Made by a program: the position numbers and the translations under genes
The notes under the pieces: model-generated
Seen by the model: only the letters and a program-made list of their open reading frames with translations
The model's database searches: none
Told to the model about the DNA's origin: nothing
Assembly: GCA_964539095.1 (NCBI GenBank)
Contig: CAZIFL010000002.1
Location: 1 to 64,000 of the forward strand
Length of the DNA stretch: 64,000 nucleotides
Origin: DAIPKP01 sp964539095
GTDB taxonomy: Bacteria; Synergistota; Synergistia; Synergistales; Aminiphilaceae
Direction of reading: 5' to 3'
Shown here: positions 24,243 through 32,224 of the stretch, piece after piece
Position numbering within the stretch: the stretch's first letter is position 1
Layout of the letters: every line of letters begins with the position of its first letter

Positions 24243-25601
24243 ATGAGAACTATTATTGAAAATGGCTTAGTGGTTGACCCCTCAAATAAAATTTGCTCCA
24301 AACTCGATGTGGCAGTTGAAGAGGGAAAGATTAAAGAGCTTGCCGCAAGAAAATTGGTTGGTGATAAGGTGATAGACGCACAGGGCTTAGTTGTATCCCC
24401 TGGTTTTGTGGATATCCACATGCACGAAGATGCATACAATGCCGTAGAGGAACGGTTTGAAATTGATATATTGGCTTGCATGTTGAAAATGGGTGTAACT
24501 ACAGCCATAGGAGGTAATTGCGGGATTGGCCCGGAAAAACCGGATCTTTACATGAATGCTGCGGAACGTTTGGGTTTGCCGGTTAATTTGGGTTTATTGT
24601 TGCCGCATGAAACTTTGAGAAGGGCGGTGAACATAAGTGATCGGTATGGCAGATCCAGCTTAGATGAAATCCGGGAAATGGTCCGACTGGCGGAATATTA
24701 TCTTGATTGTGGCTGTTTGGGAATGTCTTACGGAATTCGTTATATCCCTGGGCTTTCTGCTCCTGAGATGCTGGAGCTTAATAAAGTTGTTTCCCGTAGG
24801 CACAAATTAGTGGCCGCTCATGTTCGAAATGACGCATCCGAGGCTCTTCAGGCTCTTTCTGAGTTTCTTCAATCCGGTCCGGATGCAGAAGTGTCTTTTC
24901 AAGTTTCACATATTGGTAGCATAGCGGCTTATGGGCAGATGGAGGATTTTCTTGCTCTGCTAGATGAGTTTTGTTCGATTGGTATTGATGTTGCTGCGGA
25001 TTGTTATCCTTATGCTGCTTTTAGTACGAGGATTGGCACAACAACCTTCGATGAAGGCTTTATCAACCGATATGGAGGAGATTATGGACAAATTGAGGCG
25101 GCAGAGGGGGAATTCAAGGGGCAACGACTAAATGAAGATCTATATCGTTATTTGCGGCAAAAGGCGCCAGAAACGTTGATGATTGCTCATGTTATGAAGG
25201 ACGACGAGGTTAGTTTGGCTTTTAGCCATCCAAAGGTTTTGATGGGTAGTGATGGGCTTTTGCATCACTCTCAGGGGCATCCTCGAGCAGCGGGAGCATT
25301 TCCCCGTTTTATTAAGAACTATGTGAGGGAAAAGAAGTTGCTGGGCCTTTGTGAGGCAGTGTCTAAAATTACTTGCCAACCGGCCCGGCGTATTGGCATT
25401 GACAAAGGAACGTTAGGGATCGGTAAGAATGCGGACATTACAATTTTTGATTATGAAAGAATTGCTGATAAAGCGACTTTTACGGATCCAGTTCTAAGCC
25501 CAGAGGGAATTGCGTATGTGATCCTTGAGGGAGAGATTGCTGTTAAAGATGGTTGTGTTCTTCAAAACAACCTGGGGAAAATGGTAAGGAGCAAGCATTA
25601 A
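24243..25601 (+). CDS. N-acyl-D-amino-acid deacylase family amidohydrolase
   Basis: A 452-aa amidohydrolase of the D-aminoacylase branch: SPGFVDIHMHED (HxH metal motif near residue 58), a metal-bridging region near GGNCGIGP, SHIGS, and MGSDGLLHHSQGHPRAAGAFPR toward the C-terminus, all typical of N-acyl-D-amino-acid deacylases. The ATG at 24243 has AAAGGA upstream; a start 30 bp earlier is possible. Codon use and base composition are clearly more AT-rich than the neighbours, suggesting transfer. An NhaC-like transporter follows after 34 bp, so the pair may import and deacylate an N-acylated amino acid. Confidence 0.88.
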   Translation: MRTIIENGLVVDPSNKICSKLDVAVEEGKIKELAARKLVGDKVIDAQGLVVSPGFVDIHMHEDAYNAVEERFEIDILACMLKMGVTTAIGGNCGIGPEKPDLYMNAAERLGLPVNLGLLLPHETLRRAVNISDRYGRSSLDEIREMVRLAEYYLDCGCLGMSYGIRYIPGLSAPEMLELNKVVSRRHKLVAAHVRNDASEALQALSEFLQSGPDAEVSFQVSHIGSIAAYGQMEDFLALLDEFCSIGIDVAADCYPYAAFSTRIGTTTFDEGFINRYGGDYGQIEAAEGEFKGQRLNEDLYRYLRQKAPETLMIAHVMKDDEVSLAFSHPKVLMGSDGLLHHSQGHPRAAGAFPRFIKNYVREKKLLGLCEAVSKITCQPARRIGIDKGTLGIGKNADITIFDYERIADKATFTDPVLSPEGIAYVILEGEIAVKDGCVLQNNLGKMVRSKH

Positions 25602-25635
25602 AATTTTGGTTGTATGCAATGAGGGGGGATTTGTT

Positions 25636-27045
25636 ATGGAACATGGTTTGCTATCTATCATACCGCCGTTTTTGGCTATTACTCTTGCTCTTGTTTTCAA
25701 AAATGTATTTGTAGCGTTATTCCTTGGTGTTTTTTCCGGATATATTGTTTTAGCTGGTGGAAATATTTTCGTAGGTTTTAACGACACGTTGTTTGCGTTA
25801 GTGAAAGTTTTTGAAAGTAATTCTAACACGATCGTCATTTTGCTCACGGCCCTTTTGGGTGGGTTGACTTTGGTTATGGAAAAGTCAGGCGGGGTGCATG
25901 GTTTTGTCGATTACATGACTAATAAAAAAGCTCTTATTAAATCAAAGCGAGGTTCTTTGGTTTTTACGTGGCTTTTAGGTGTGTTTGTGTTCACCTCCGG
26001 AACCATTAGCTGCCTAGTTACGGGTGCCGTTACTCACCCTATGAATGATGCGATGAATGTCTCGCGAGAAAAACAGGCGTTTTTTGTACATACAACTTCG
26101 ACCCCGGTTTGTGTTTTGTTGCCTTTGAGCGCTTGGGGAGCATTTATGATGGGTTTGTTGGAAGCGCAAGGAATTACCAATGCGCCAGCCGTGTTGATTA
26201 GATCAATTCCATTGAATTTTTATTGCATTATTGCAGTCTTTGCCGTGCTACTCATAGCTATTACGGGTAAAGACTTTGGTCTTATGAAAAAGGCTGAAGA
26301 AAATGCCGAGAGAAATGGAGTAATGCCGGTAGCTCTGACAAGTAGTCAGAACAAGAGCGATATGGTTGATAATGGAGTTAAAGTTACACGGCCTAGGAAT
26401 ATGGTGATTCCCATTCTTACTATGGTTGTCACTATTGCCTCTGTGATGCTCATAACGGGTAAGGGAAATATTCTGAAAGGCAATGGCTATGCGGGTATTC
26501 TTTGGGGGGTTGCGCTGTCCTTAATTGTAGCGGGAACTCTTTATACTAGAGAAAAAATATATACCTTTGAGGGATTCATGAATGATGTTTTTCAAGGTTT
26601 TGGAAATATTTTCCCGGTGGCTAGCATCTTGATTTTGGCTTTTGCTATGGGGTCACTGGTAAAAACCTTGGGGACCGGTGCGTATCTTGCGTCTCTATTT
26701 TCAGGATTTCTTACTCCAGCATTATTGCCAGCGCTAATTTTTGTTATTGCAGCAATTATATCTTTCTCGACAGGGTCATCAATGGGGACTCACGCAGTTG
26801 TAATGCCACTTGCAATGCCGATGGCAATTGCGCTAGGTAGCGGCAATATACCGTTGATCGCCGCCGCTGTTTTTGGCGGTGGTATTTTTGGAGATCATGC
26901 CTCACCGATTTCGGACACGACGGCTATGTCTTGTGGTACGACAGCTTGTGATCCCATTGATCATGTACGGACCCAGTTGCCCTACGCATTGTTTTTTGCA
27001 GGAATTTCAGTGGTTCTTTATGTGATTGTCGGTTTTTTGTTTTAG
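25636..27045 (+). CDS. NhaC-family Na+/H+ antiporter-like transporter
   Basis: A 469-aa membrane protein with about 12 helices. Family signatures include GGLTLVMEKSGG, FTSGTISCLVTGAVTHP and the C-terminal GGGIFGDHASPISDTTAMSC with its conserved Asp residues. The start ATG at 25636 has GAGGGGGGAT upstream. Although named for Na+/H+ exchange, NhaC relatives beside amidohydrolases often act as organic-acid or amino-acid carriers, so the transported solute is open. It shares the low GC of the preceding gene. Confidence 0.88.
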   Translation: MEHGLLSIIPPFLAITLALVFKNVFVALFLGVFSGYIVLAGGNIFVGFNDTLFALVKVFESNSNTIVILLTALLGGLTLVMEKSGGVHGFVDYMTNKKALIKSKRGSLVFTWLLGVFVFTSGTISCLVTGAVTHPMNDAMNVSREKQAFFVHTTSTPVCVLLPLSAWGAFMMGLLEAQGITNAPAVLIRSIPLNFYCIIAVFAVLLIAITGKDFGLMKKAEENAERNGVMPVALTSSQNKSDMVDNGVKVTRPRNMVIPILTMVVTIASVMLITGKGNILKGNGYAGILWGVALSLIVAGTLYTREKIYTFEGFMNDVFQGFGNIFPVASILILAFAMGSLVKTLGTGAYLASLFSGFLTPALLPALIFVIAAIISFSTGSSMGTHAVVMPLAMPMAIALGSGNIPLIAAAVFGGGIFGDHASPISDTTAMSCGTTACDPIDHVRTQLPYALFFAGISVVLYVIVGFLF

Positions 27046-27084
27046 GAAATTCTCTCAGCTATCTTTGGGGGCTGGATTTTTCTG

Positions 27085-27113
27085 TTGACCCAGAGATAAA
27101 AGTGATCTATAAT
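27085..27113 (+). promoter_or_regulatory. Strong sigma-70-type promoter of the trp operon
   Basis: TTGACC (27085-27090), a 17-bp spacer and a perfect TATAAT (27108-27113). The predicted transcript starts near 27120, 25 bp before the leader peptide. Confidence 0.9.
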
Positions 27114-27144
27114 CCTCCCCAATCTTGTAAAAGGAGATATTCCC

Positions 27145-27210
27145 ATGGGCGAAACATTCGCACGTGTAACGATACAAACTATACAAAACTGGTGGTGGCG
27201 GGCTTTCTAA
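27145..27210 (+). CDS. trpL: trp operon leader peptide
   Basis: A 21-aa peptide ending QNWWWRAF, with three tandem Trp codons (27190-27198) and an AAGGAG site 7 bp before the ATG. It lies directly after the promoter and before an intrinsic terminator at 27358-27392. Ribosome stalling at these codons when charged tRNA-Trp is scarce would change downstream folding and let transcription continue into trpE. The peptide has no other expected role. Confidence 0.93.
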   Translation: MGETFARVTIQTIQNWWWRAF

Positions 27211-27392
27211 GTCTGCCGCCGAGATCCGGGGCATCCTAAAGATGCCTTGAAGTTACGTAGTGACCGGGCCTTGGAGGTGGATTCCCTAGAGGAATTCAGT
27301 TGCAGGGCCCTTTGTGTATGGTTCTATCGGTAATGCCGGTGATAGCGGTAACGCCAAAGAGAGGGGCTCGAAAGGGGCCTCTCTCTTTTTTT
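27211..27392 (+). promoter_or_regulatory. trp attenuator region ending in an intrinsic terminator
   Basis: After the leader stop, GGCGG in the Trp-codon region (27196-27200) can pair with CCGCC (27215-27219). A perfect hairpin GGCATC-CTAAA-GATGCC follows (27230-27246). The terminator uses arms AGAGAGG (27358-27364) and CCTCTCT (27378-27384) and seven Ts (27386-27392). GCCCTTTG (27306-27313) could pair with sequence at the 5' side of the terminator and act as antiterminator. Between lie three 9-bp repeats (27329-27355). The distance from leader to terminator (about 150 nt) is longer than in the E. coli model. Confidence 0.85.
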
Positions 27393-27466
27393 GTATGGCG
27401 CATAAAGAGAGCCTCTTCACAGGAAGAGGAAAAGGGTATGTTGAGTCGAGATGAGATGTGTCAGCG

Positions 27467-27493
27467 GATATCAAGGATGTCAAGGATATCAAA
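27467..27493 (+). repeat. Three 9-bp tandem repeats before the trpE ribosome-binding site
   Basis: GATATCAAG, GATGTCAAG and GATATCAAA lie in tandem and end where the AGGAGG of trpE begins. They stay in frame with trpE, but the strong Shine-Dalgarno site favours a start downstream of them. Confidence 0.8.
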
Positions 27494-27505
27494 GGAGGAA
27501 ACGGC

Positions 27506-29164
27506 ATGGTGAGCAGAGCGGTACTACGAGAAGAGCCATCCTGTGAGGAGGCTCCCTTTATGGAAAGAGCCCCTTTTATGGAGAGATCCCGTTACGAAGA
27601 ATTGCGCCGGGAGAATGTGCGGATTCCCCTCTTCGATTCTCTTGAGATGGAGGGGAGCGAGCTTCTGGAGCTTTTCCGCAGGCTTGCACCGGAGAAGGAG
27701 CGTCCCTACGCCCTCTTTTGGGAGGGGTGCTCCCCCCGGGGAGAGCTGGAGTATGCCCTGCTGGTGCCTCAGCCGGAACGGGTGCTTCGGGAGTTTGCCT
27801 CGGGGGTGGAGATCTGCTCCGGGGAGGGGGGCGAGGCGGTCTTTGTCAAAGGAGCTTCTCTGGAGCAGTCCGTGTCGGAGCGTTTTGCCGCCTTCCCCAT
27901 GCCGGGATACGAGATGATTCCGGAGCTGCCTCTCTTTCGGGGAGGGTATGTGGGGTACTTCGGGCACGGCATGGCGGGAAAGTGGGAGAACCTCTTTGCC
28001 CGGGAGCCCGGACGGCATCTGAAGCAGGGAGGGCATCCTCTGGGGGTGCTTCTGGAGGTGGCATCCTTTTATGTTTACCACGCTTCCTCGGGGAGGCTCT
28101 TCTGCGTGCACTCCTCGGAAGATGGCTGTGAATGTGGCTATGATGAGGGGTTCGAGAGGGTGCGGCTTCTCAAGGAACAGGCTCTCTTTGCCCTCTCGGG
28201 AATCCCGAGGGAGAAAACGTTGCAGGAGGAGAAAACGTCCCAGAAGGAGAAACTGCAGGAGAAACTACAGGACAAACTGCAGGACAAGCCCCGGAAGCAA
28301 TTCTCTTTCTCTCTCGGGGCTCCCCGGTCGAATATGACCCGACAGGCCTTTATAGAGATGGTGGAGCAGGGAAAGGAGGCCATCCGGCAGGGGGAATTCT
28401 CCCAGGTGGTGCTCTCTCAGAAGTTCTCTTTCGAAGGGGTCACGGATCCCCTGGAGGTCTATGGAGCGCTTCGGCAGAGCAACCCCTCTCCCTATCACGT
28501 CTATTTGGGATGCGGGGATTTCTCCCTCATCTCCTCCTCTCCGGAGATCCATCTCTCCCGGCGGGGAAACCGGGTGCATACCCGGCCTCTTGCGGGGACC
28601 CGCCCCCGGGGAAAGAGCCCGGAGGAGGATGCGGCGCTGGAAGTGGAGCTTCGGGAAGACCCGAAAGAGTGTGCGGAACATTTAATGTTAGTTGATCTTG
28701 CTCGAAATGATCTGGGACGGTTCTGCCTTCCGGGTTCCGTAAAGGTGACCCTTTTTCAGGATGTGGACCGCTATGCCCGGGTGATGCATCTGGTCTCTCA
28801 GGTGGAGGGAGAGGCCCCCCGGGGAGTTTCTTCTCTGGAGATGCTGGGAAAGACTTTTCCTGCGGGGACCCTTTCGGGGGCTCCCAAGGTGCGGGCTTTG
28901 GAGTATATCGACAGCCTGGAGCCCGAGGCCCGGGGGCCCTATGGGGGGGTGCTGGCCTGGCTGGATCCCTCGGGAGATTTCGAGAGCTGCATCACCATCC
29001 GCACGGTGCTGCACGAGAGGGAGCGGCTCTCTCTTCAGGCGGGGGCGGGGATCGTCTTCGACTCCTCCCCGGAGAAGGAGTATCGCGAGACGTTACAGAA
29101 GGCGGAGGGGCTTGCCCGGGCGTTGGGGTGCAGTTTCGAAGAGATGGAGGAGGTAGAGGCATGA
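27506..29164 (+). CDS. trpE: Anthranilate synthase component I
   Basis: A 552-aa enzyme that, with TrpG, turns chorismate and glutamine into anthranilate. The C-terminal chorismate-binding domain shows FSQVVLSQKF, SPSPYHVYLGCGDFSLISSSPE, TRPLAGTRPRG, LVDLARNDLGRF, TFPAGTLSGAPKVRA and GPYGGVLAWLDPSG. The ATG at 27506 has AAAGGAGG 8 bp upstream. Two unusual pieces are seen: a duplicated APFMER near residues 12-24, and a charged insert of EKLQ/DKLQ repeats at about 235-262 between the N-terminal and catalytic lobes. It overlaps trpG by 4 bp. Confidence 0.95.
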   Translation: MVSRAVLREEPSCEEAPFMERAPFMERSRYEELRRENVRIPLFDSLEMEGSELLELFRRLAPEKERPYALFWEGCSPRGELEYALLVPQPERVLREFASGVEICSGEGGEAVFVKGASLEQSVSERFAAFPMPGYEMIPELPLFRGGYVGYFGHGMAGKWENLFAREPGRHLKQGGHPLGVLLEVASFYVYHASSGRLFCVHSSEDGCECGYDEGFERVRLLKEQALFALSGIPREKTLQEEKTSQKEKLQEKLQDKLQDKPRKQFSFSLGAPRSNMTRQAFIEMVEQGKEAIRQGEFSQVVLSQKFSFEGVTDPLEVYGALRQSNPSPYHVYLGCGDFSLISSSPEIHLSRRGNRVHTRPLAGTRPRGKSPEEDAALEVELREDPKECAEHLMLVDLARNDLGRFCLPGSVKVTLFQDVDRYARVMHLVSQVEGEAPRGVSSLEMLGKTFPAGTLSGAPKVRALEYIDSLEPEARGPYGGVLAWLDPSGDFESCITIRTVLHERERLSLQAGAGIVFDSSPEKEYRETLQKAEGLARALGCSFEEMEEVEA

Positions 29165-29742
29165 TTCTTCTGGTGGATAACTACGATTCCTTTGCGTATA
29201 ACCTGGTGCAGTACTGCAGCGATTTCGACGAGGTGCTCCCCCGGCGGAACGATGCGGTAACCCTGCAGGAGATCCGGCGGCTGAACCCTCGGCGGATCGT
29301 GCTCTCTCCCGGCCCGGGAGGCCCCGAGGATGCGGGCATCTGCCCGGAAATTCTGCGAACCTTCGGCGGCAGTATTCCCATTCTGGGGGTCTGTCTGGGG
29401 CATCAGGTGATCGGCTCCGTCTTCGGGGCCTCGGTGGAGCGAGGAGTCGAGCCGGTGCACGGCAAGATCTCCCGAATCTCCCATGCGGGAACGGGACTCT
29501 TCGAGGGCATTCCCTCTCCCTTTCGGGCGGTGCGGTACCACTCTCTGGTGGTGCGGCATCTTCCGGCAAACTCTCCTCTTTCGGTGACCGCCCGGGGAGA
29601 GGATGGGGAGATCATGGCTCTGGAATCCCCGGAGCTGGGGATCTACGGCGTGCAGTTTCACCCCGAATCGGTGGGAACCGAGTTCGGTAAGCGGTTGCTG
29701 GAAAATTTTGTGGCCCCCCAGGGGCTGGAAAGGAGCGCATGA
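29161..29742 (+). CDS. trpG: Anthranilate synthase component II (glutamine amidotransferase)
   Basis: A 193-aa class I glutaminase that supplies ammonia to TrpE. The catalytic Cys lies in GVCLGHQ, and the His-Glu pair in QFHPESVGTE. The N-terminus MILLVDNYDSFAYNLVQ is typical. ATGA overlaps join it to trpE and trpD. It is a free subunit, not fused to TrpD as in enteric bacteria. It might also serve folate synthesis, since no separate pabA is visible in this window. Confidence 0.95.
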   Translation: MILLVDNYDSFAYNLVQYCSDFDEVLPRRNDAVTLQEIRRLNPRRIVLSPGPGGPEDAGICPEILRTFGGSIPILGVCLGHQVIGSVFGASVERGVEPVHGKISRISHAGTGLFEGIPSPFRAVRYHSLVVRHLPANSPLSVTARGEDGEIMALESPELGIYGVQFHPESVGTEFGKRLLENFVAPQGLERSA

Positions 29743-30785
29743 TGTTTCGCACCTATCTCGAACAGGTTGCCGCAGGGGAGCGGCTCTCCTCCCAGGCCAT
29801 GGAGGGAGCCATGGAAGCCATTCTCAAGGGGGAGGTGACGGATATTCATATCGCCGCCTTTCTTATGGGGCTCCGCCTTCGGGGGGAGACCATTGACGAA
29901 ATCACCGCCGCCGCCCGGGTGCTGCGGCAGAACGCCCTCAAGGTGGAGATGGCTCACAAGCCTCTTCTTGATGTGGTGGGCACCGGAGGGGATGGGGGAG
30001 GAACTTTTAACATCTCCACCGCCGCCGCTCTGGTGGCGGCCTCCGCGGGGCTCCCCGTGGCGAAGCACGGTAACCGCTCCGTTTCGAGTCGCTGCGGCAG
30101 CGCGGATGTGGTGGAGGCTCTGGGGATCCCCCTTTTCGACACCCCCGCCCATGTGGAGGCCTCTCTGGAGCGCACGAATTTTGCCTTTCTCTACGCTCCC
30201 TACTTCCATGGGGCCATGAAACACGTCAAGAACGCCCGCTCCTCTCTGGGGCTGCGAACCCTCTTCAACGTGCTGGGGCCTCTCATCAACCCCGCCGGAG
30301 CCTCCCGGTATCTTATGGGGGTCTATGCTCCGGAGCTGTTGCGCCCCCTGACGGAGGTGCTCCGCAATCTTGGGGCGGATCGGGCTCTTCTGGTGCACGG
30401 CGCGGGGGGGATTGACGAGATCAGCCTCTCGGGGACAACCCGGTTCTGTTTTCTGCGCAACGGCGTTTTGGAGGAAGGTGCTCTTGAACCCGAGGAGTTC
30501 GGCCTTCCCCGGCATCCTCTCTCCTCCTTCGCAGGAGGCGGGGCGGCGAAGAATGCGGCGATCCTCACGGATATCTTCGAAGGCCGCCTGGGGGGGGCTC
30601 CTCTGGATATGGTGCTCTGCAACGCCGGGGGGGCTCTCGTGGCGGGAGGCCTCACGGAAGACTTTCGGGAAGGGGTGGCCCTGGCCCGGGAGTGCATCCA
30701 AAGCGGCAAGGTGATGCACAAGATCCGGGAGCTTCGCTCCCTTGCCCCCTCCAAAGATACGGATGCTCTGGGGGTGGCCCTGTGA
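29739..30785 (+). CDS. trpD: Anthranilate phosphoribosyltransferase
   Basis: A 348-aa enzyme that joins PRPP to anthranilate. The signature VVGTGGDGGGTFNISTAAA (PRPP-binding, about residues 78-96), KHGNRSVSSRCGSADVVEALG and the later FLYAPYFHGAMKHV are conserved. It overlaps trpG by 4 bp and trpC by 4 bp (GTGA), indicating coupled translation. Length is normal. Confidence 0.95.
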   Translation: MMFRTYLEQVAAGERLSSQAMEGAMEAILKGEVTDIHIAAFLMGLRLRGETIDEITAAARVLRQNALKVEMAHKPLLDVVGTGGDGGGTFNISTAAALVAASAGLPVAKHGNRSVSSRCGSADVVEALGIPLFDTPAHVEASLERTNFAFLYAPYFHGAMKHVKNARSSLGLRTLFNVLGPLINPAGASRYLMGVYAPELLRPLTEVLRNLGADRALLVHGAGGIDEISLSGTTRFCFLRNGVLEEGALEPEEFGLPRHPLSSFAGGGAAKNAAILTDIFEGRLGGAPLDMVLCNAGGALVAGGLTEDFREGVALARECIQSGKVMHKIRELRSLAPSKDTDALGVAL

Positions 30786-31543
30786 TTCTTCAAAAAATAG
30801 TGGCCTCCCGAGGGGAGAAAATTCGGGCCCTCGAAGCCCCCCGGCGAAGCCTCTCCAAGGCCCTTGATCAGAAGGGAATCTCCCTTATAGGAGAGATTAA
30901 GCGGGCCTCCCCCAGCGAAGGGGTGATAGCCCCCTCCTGGAACCCCGAAGGGCTTCTGCAAAGCTATCTTGGCGGGGGGATCCGGGCTCTTTCGGTGGTG
31001 ACGGAGCCAAACTTTTTTCAGGGGGATCCACAGCTGCTGGCCCGGCTTAAAGAGCGCTGCTCCTGCCCGGTGCTGCGGAAGGATTTTTTGCTTCACCCCA
31101 TGGAGATCTACGAAAGCTATCTTCTCGGGGCGGATGCGGTGCTTCTCATCGCCGCCATACTGGAGGACGATCTCTTGAAAAAGATGCTCATGGTGGCGGA
31201 GGAACTTGGCCTGGAGTGCCTGGTGGAGGTGCACTCTTCCGAGGAGCTGGCCCGGGTGCTGGATACCCCCGCTCGGGTGGTGGGGATCAACAACCGGGAT
31301 CTTCGGGATTTTTCCGTCTCTCTGAAGACCACCGAAAGGCTGGTGGAAGAGCTGCGCCGCCGGGAGCCCCGAAGCCCCCGAAAGATAGTCTCCGAAAGCG
31401 GTATCCGCTCTCGGGAGGATGCCCTCTACCTGGAAAGCCTGGGGGTGCAGGGCATGCTGGTGGGTACCGCCCTGGTGCGCTCTCCTGATCCCGAAGCCCT
31501 GGCCCGGGAGCTTACCGGAGGAGCTGGGGAGAAGGCTTCATGA
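30782..31543 (+). CDS. trpC: Indole-3-glycerol-phosphate synthase
   Basis: A 253-aa TIM-barrel enzyme closing the indole ring. SLIGEIKRASPSEGVI (catalytic Lys), CPVLRKDFLLHPMEIYES (catalytic Lys), LECLVEVHSSEEL, INNRDL and VSESGI match the family. The GTG at 30782 overlaps the trpD stop and gives the expected N-terminus VILQKIVASRGEKIR; longer frames lie inside trpD. It overlaps trpF by 4 bp. Confidence 0.94.
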   Translation: MILQKIVASRGEKIRALEAPRRSLSKALDQKGISLIGEIKRASPSEGVIAPSWNPEGLLQSYLGGGIRALSVVTEPNFFQGDPQLLARLKERCSCPVLRKDFLLHPMEIYESYLLGADAVLLIAAILEDDLLKKMLMVAEELGLECLVEVHSSEELARVLDTPARVVGINNRDLRDFSVSLKTTERLVEELRRREPRSPRKIVSESGIRSREDALYLESLGVQGMLVGTALVRSPDPEALARELTGGAGEKAS

Positions 31544-32187
31544 CCCGTATCAAGATCTGCGGTCTCACCCGCCGGGAGGATCTGCTCGCTGCGGCGGATC
31601 TGGGGGTGTATGCGGTGGGAACTATTCTGGTTCCCGAGAGCCCCCGGTATGTCTCTCTGGAAAAGGCTCGGGAGATTCTGAGGGGGCTCCCGGCGGAAAT
31701 CTCTACCGTGGGGGTGCTGCGGAATCCCACGCCGGATTTTCTGGGGGAGGTGCTGGAATCCAGGCTCTTTTCGGCCCTCCAGTTTCATGGAGAAGAGCCC
31801 CCGGAGATGCTCCGGGCAATGCCCTGTGTAGCTTTCAAGGCCCTGGGAATCGCCGGGGGGGAGGATCTGCACAAGGCCCGGCTCTACGAAGATGCGGCGG
31901 ATATTCTGCTTCTGGACAGCCGGCGGGGATCCCAATCCGGAGGCACCGGAAAAGCCTTTAACTGGGACCTTTTACGGGGATTTTCCTCCCCCCTTCCGAT
32001 TCTTCTGGCGGGGGGGCTGCAAAGAGAAAATATCCATCAGGCTCTGGAACAGGTGAATCCCTGGGGAGTGGATCTGAACAGCGGCGTGGAAAGCGCGCCG
32101 GGAATCAAGGATAGCAAAAAGATGCGGGATCTTGTGGCGGCGGTGCGGGAGTATGATGTCCAAAAAGAAAATGCCGCTTCTTCCTGA
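31540..32187 (+). CDS. trpF: Phosphoribosylanthranilate isomerase
   Basis: A 215-aa TIM-barrel isomerase. The N-terminal TRIKICGLTRREDLLAA contains the catalytic Cys, LQFHGEE and LLDSRRGSQSGGTGKAFNWDLL hold the catalytic Asp and the phosphate site, and VDLNSGVESAPGIKDSKKM ends the barrel. It is separate from trpC, overlapping it by 4 bp. The gap to trpB is 37 bp. Confidence 0.94.
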   Translation: MTRIKICGLTRREDLLAAADLGVYAVGTILVPESPRYVSLEKAREILRGLPAEISTVGVLRNPTPDFLGEVLESRLFSALQFHGEEPPEMLRAMPCVAFKALGIAGGEDLHKARLYEDAADILLLDSRRGSQSGGTGKAFNWDLLRGFSSPLPILLAGGLQRENIHQALEQVNPWGVDLNSGVESAPGIKDSKKMRDLVAAVREYDVQKENAASS

Positions 32188-32224
32188 ACATATTTATGAG
32201 AAGAGCCGAGGAGGTTGTTTAGAA

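Noticed and set aside
27211..27392. T-box element before trpE
   Set aside because: No T-box (AGGGTGG-type) or specifier loop was found; the leader peptide explains the layout.
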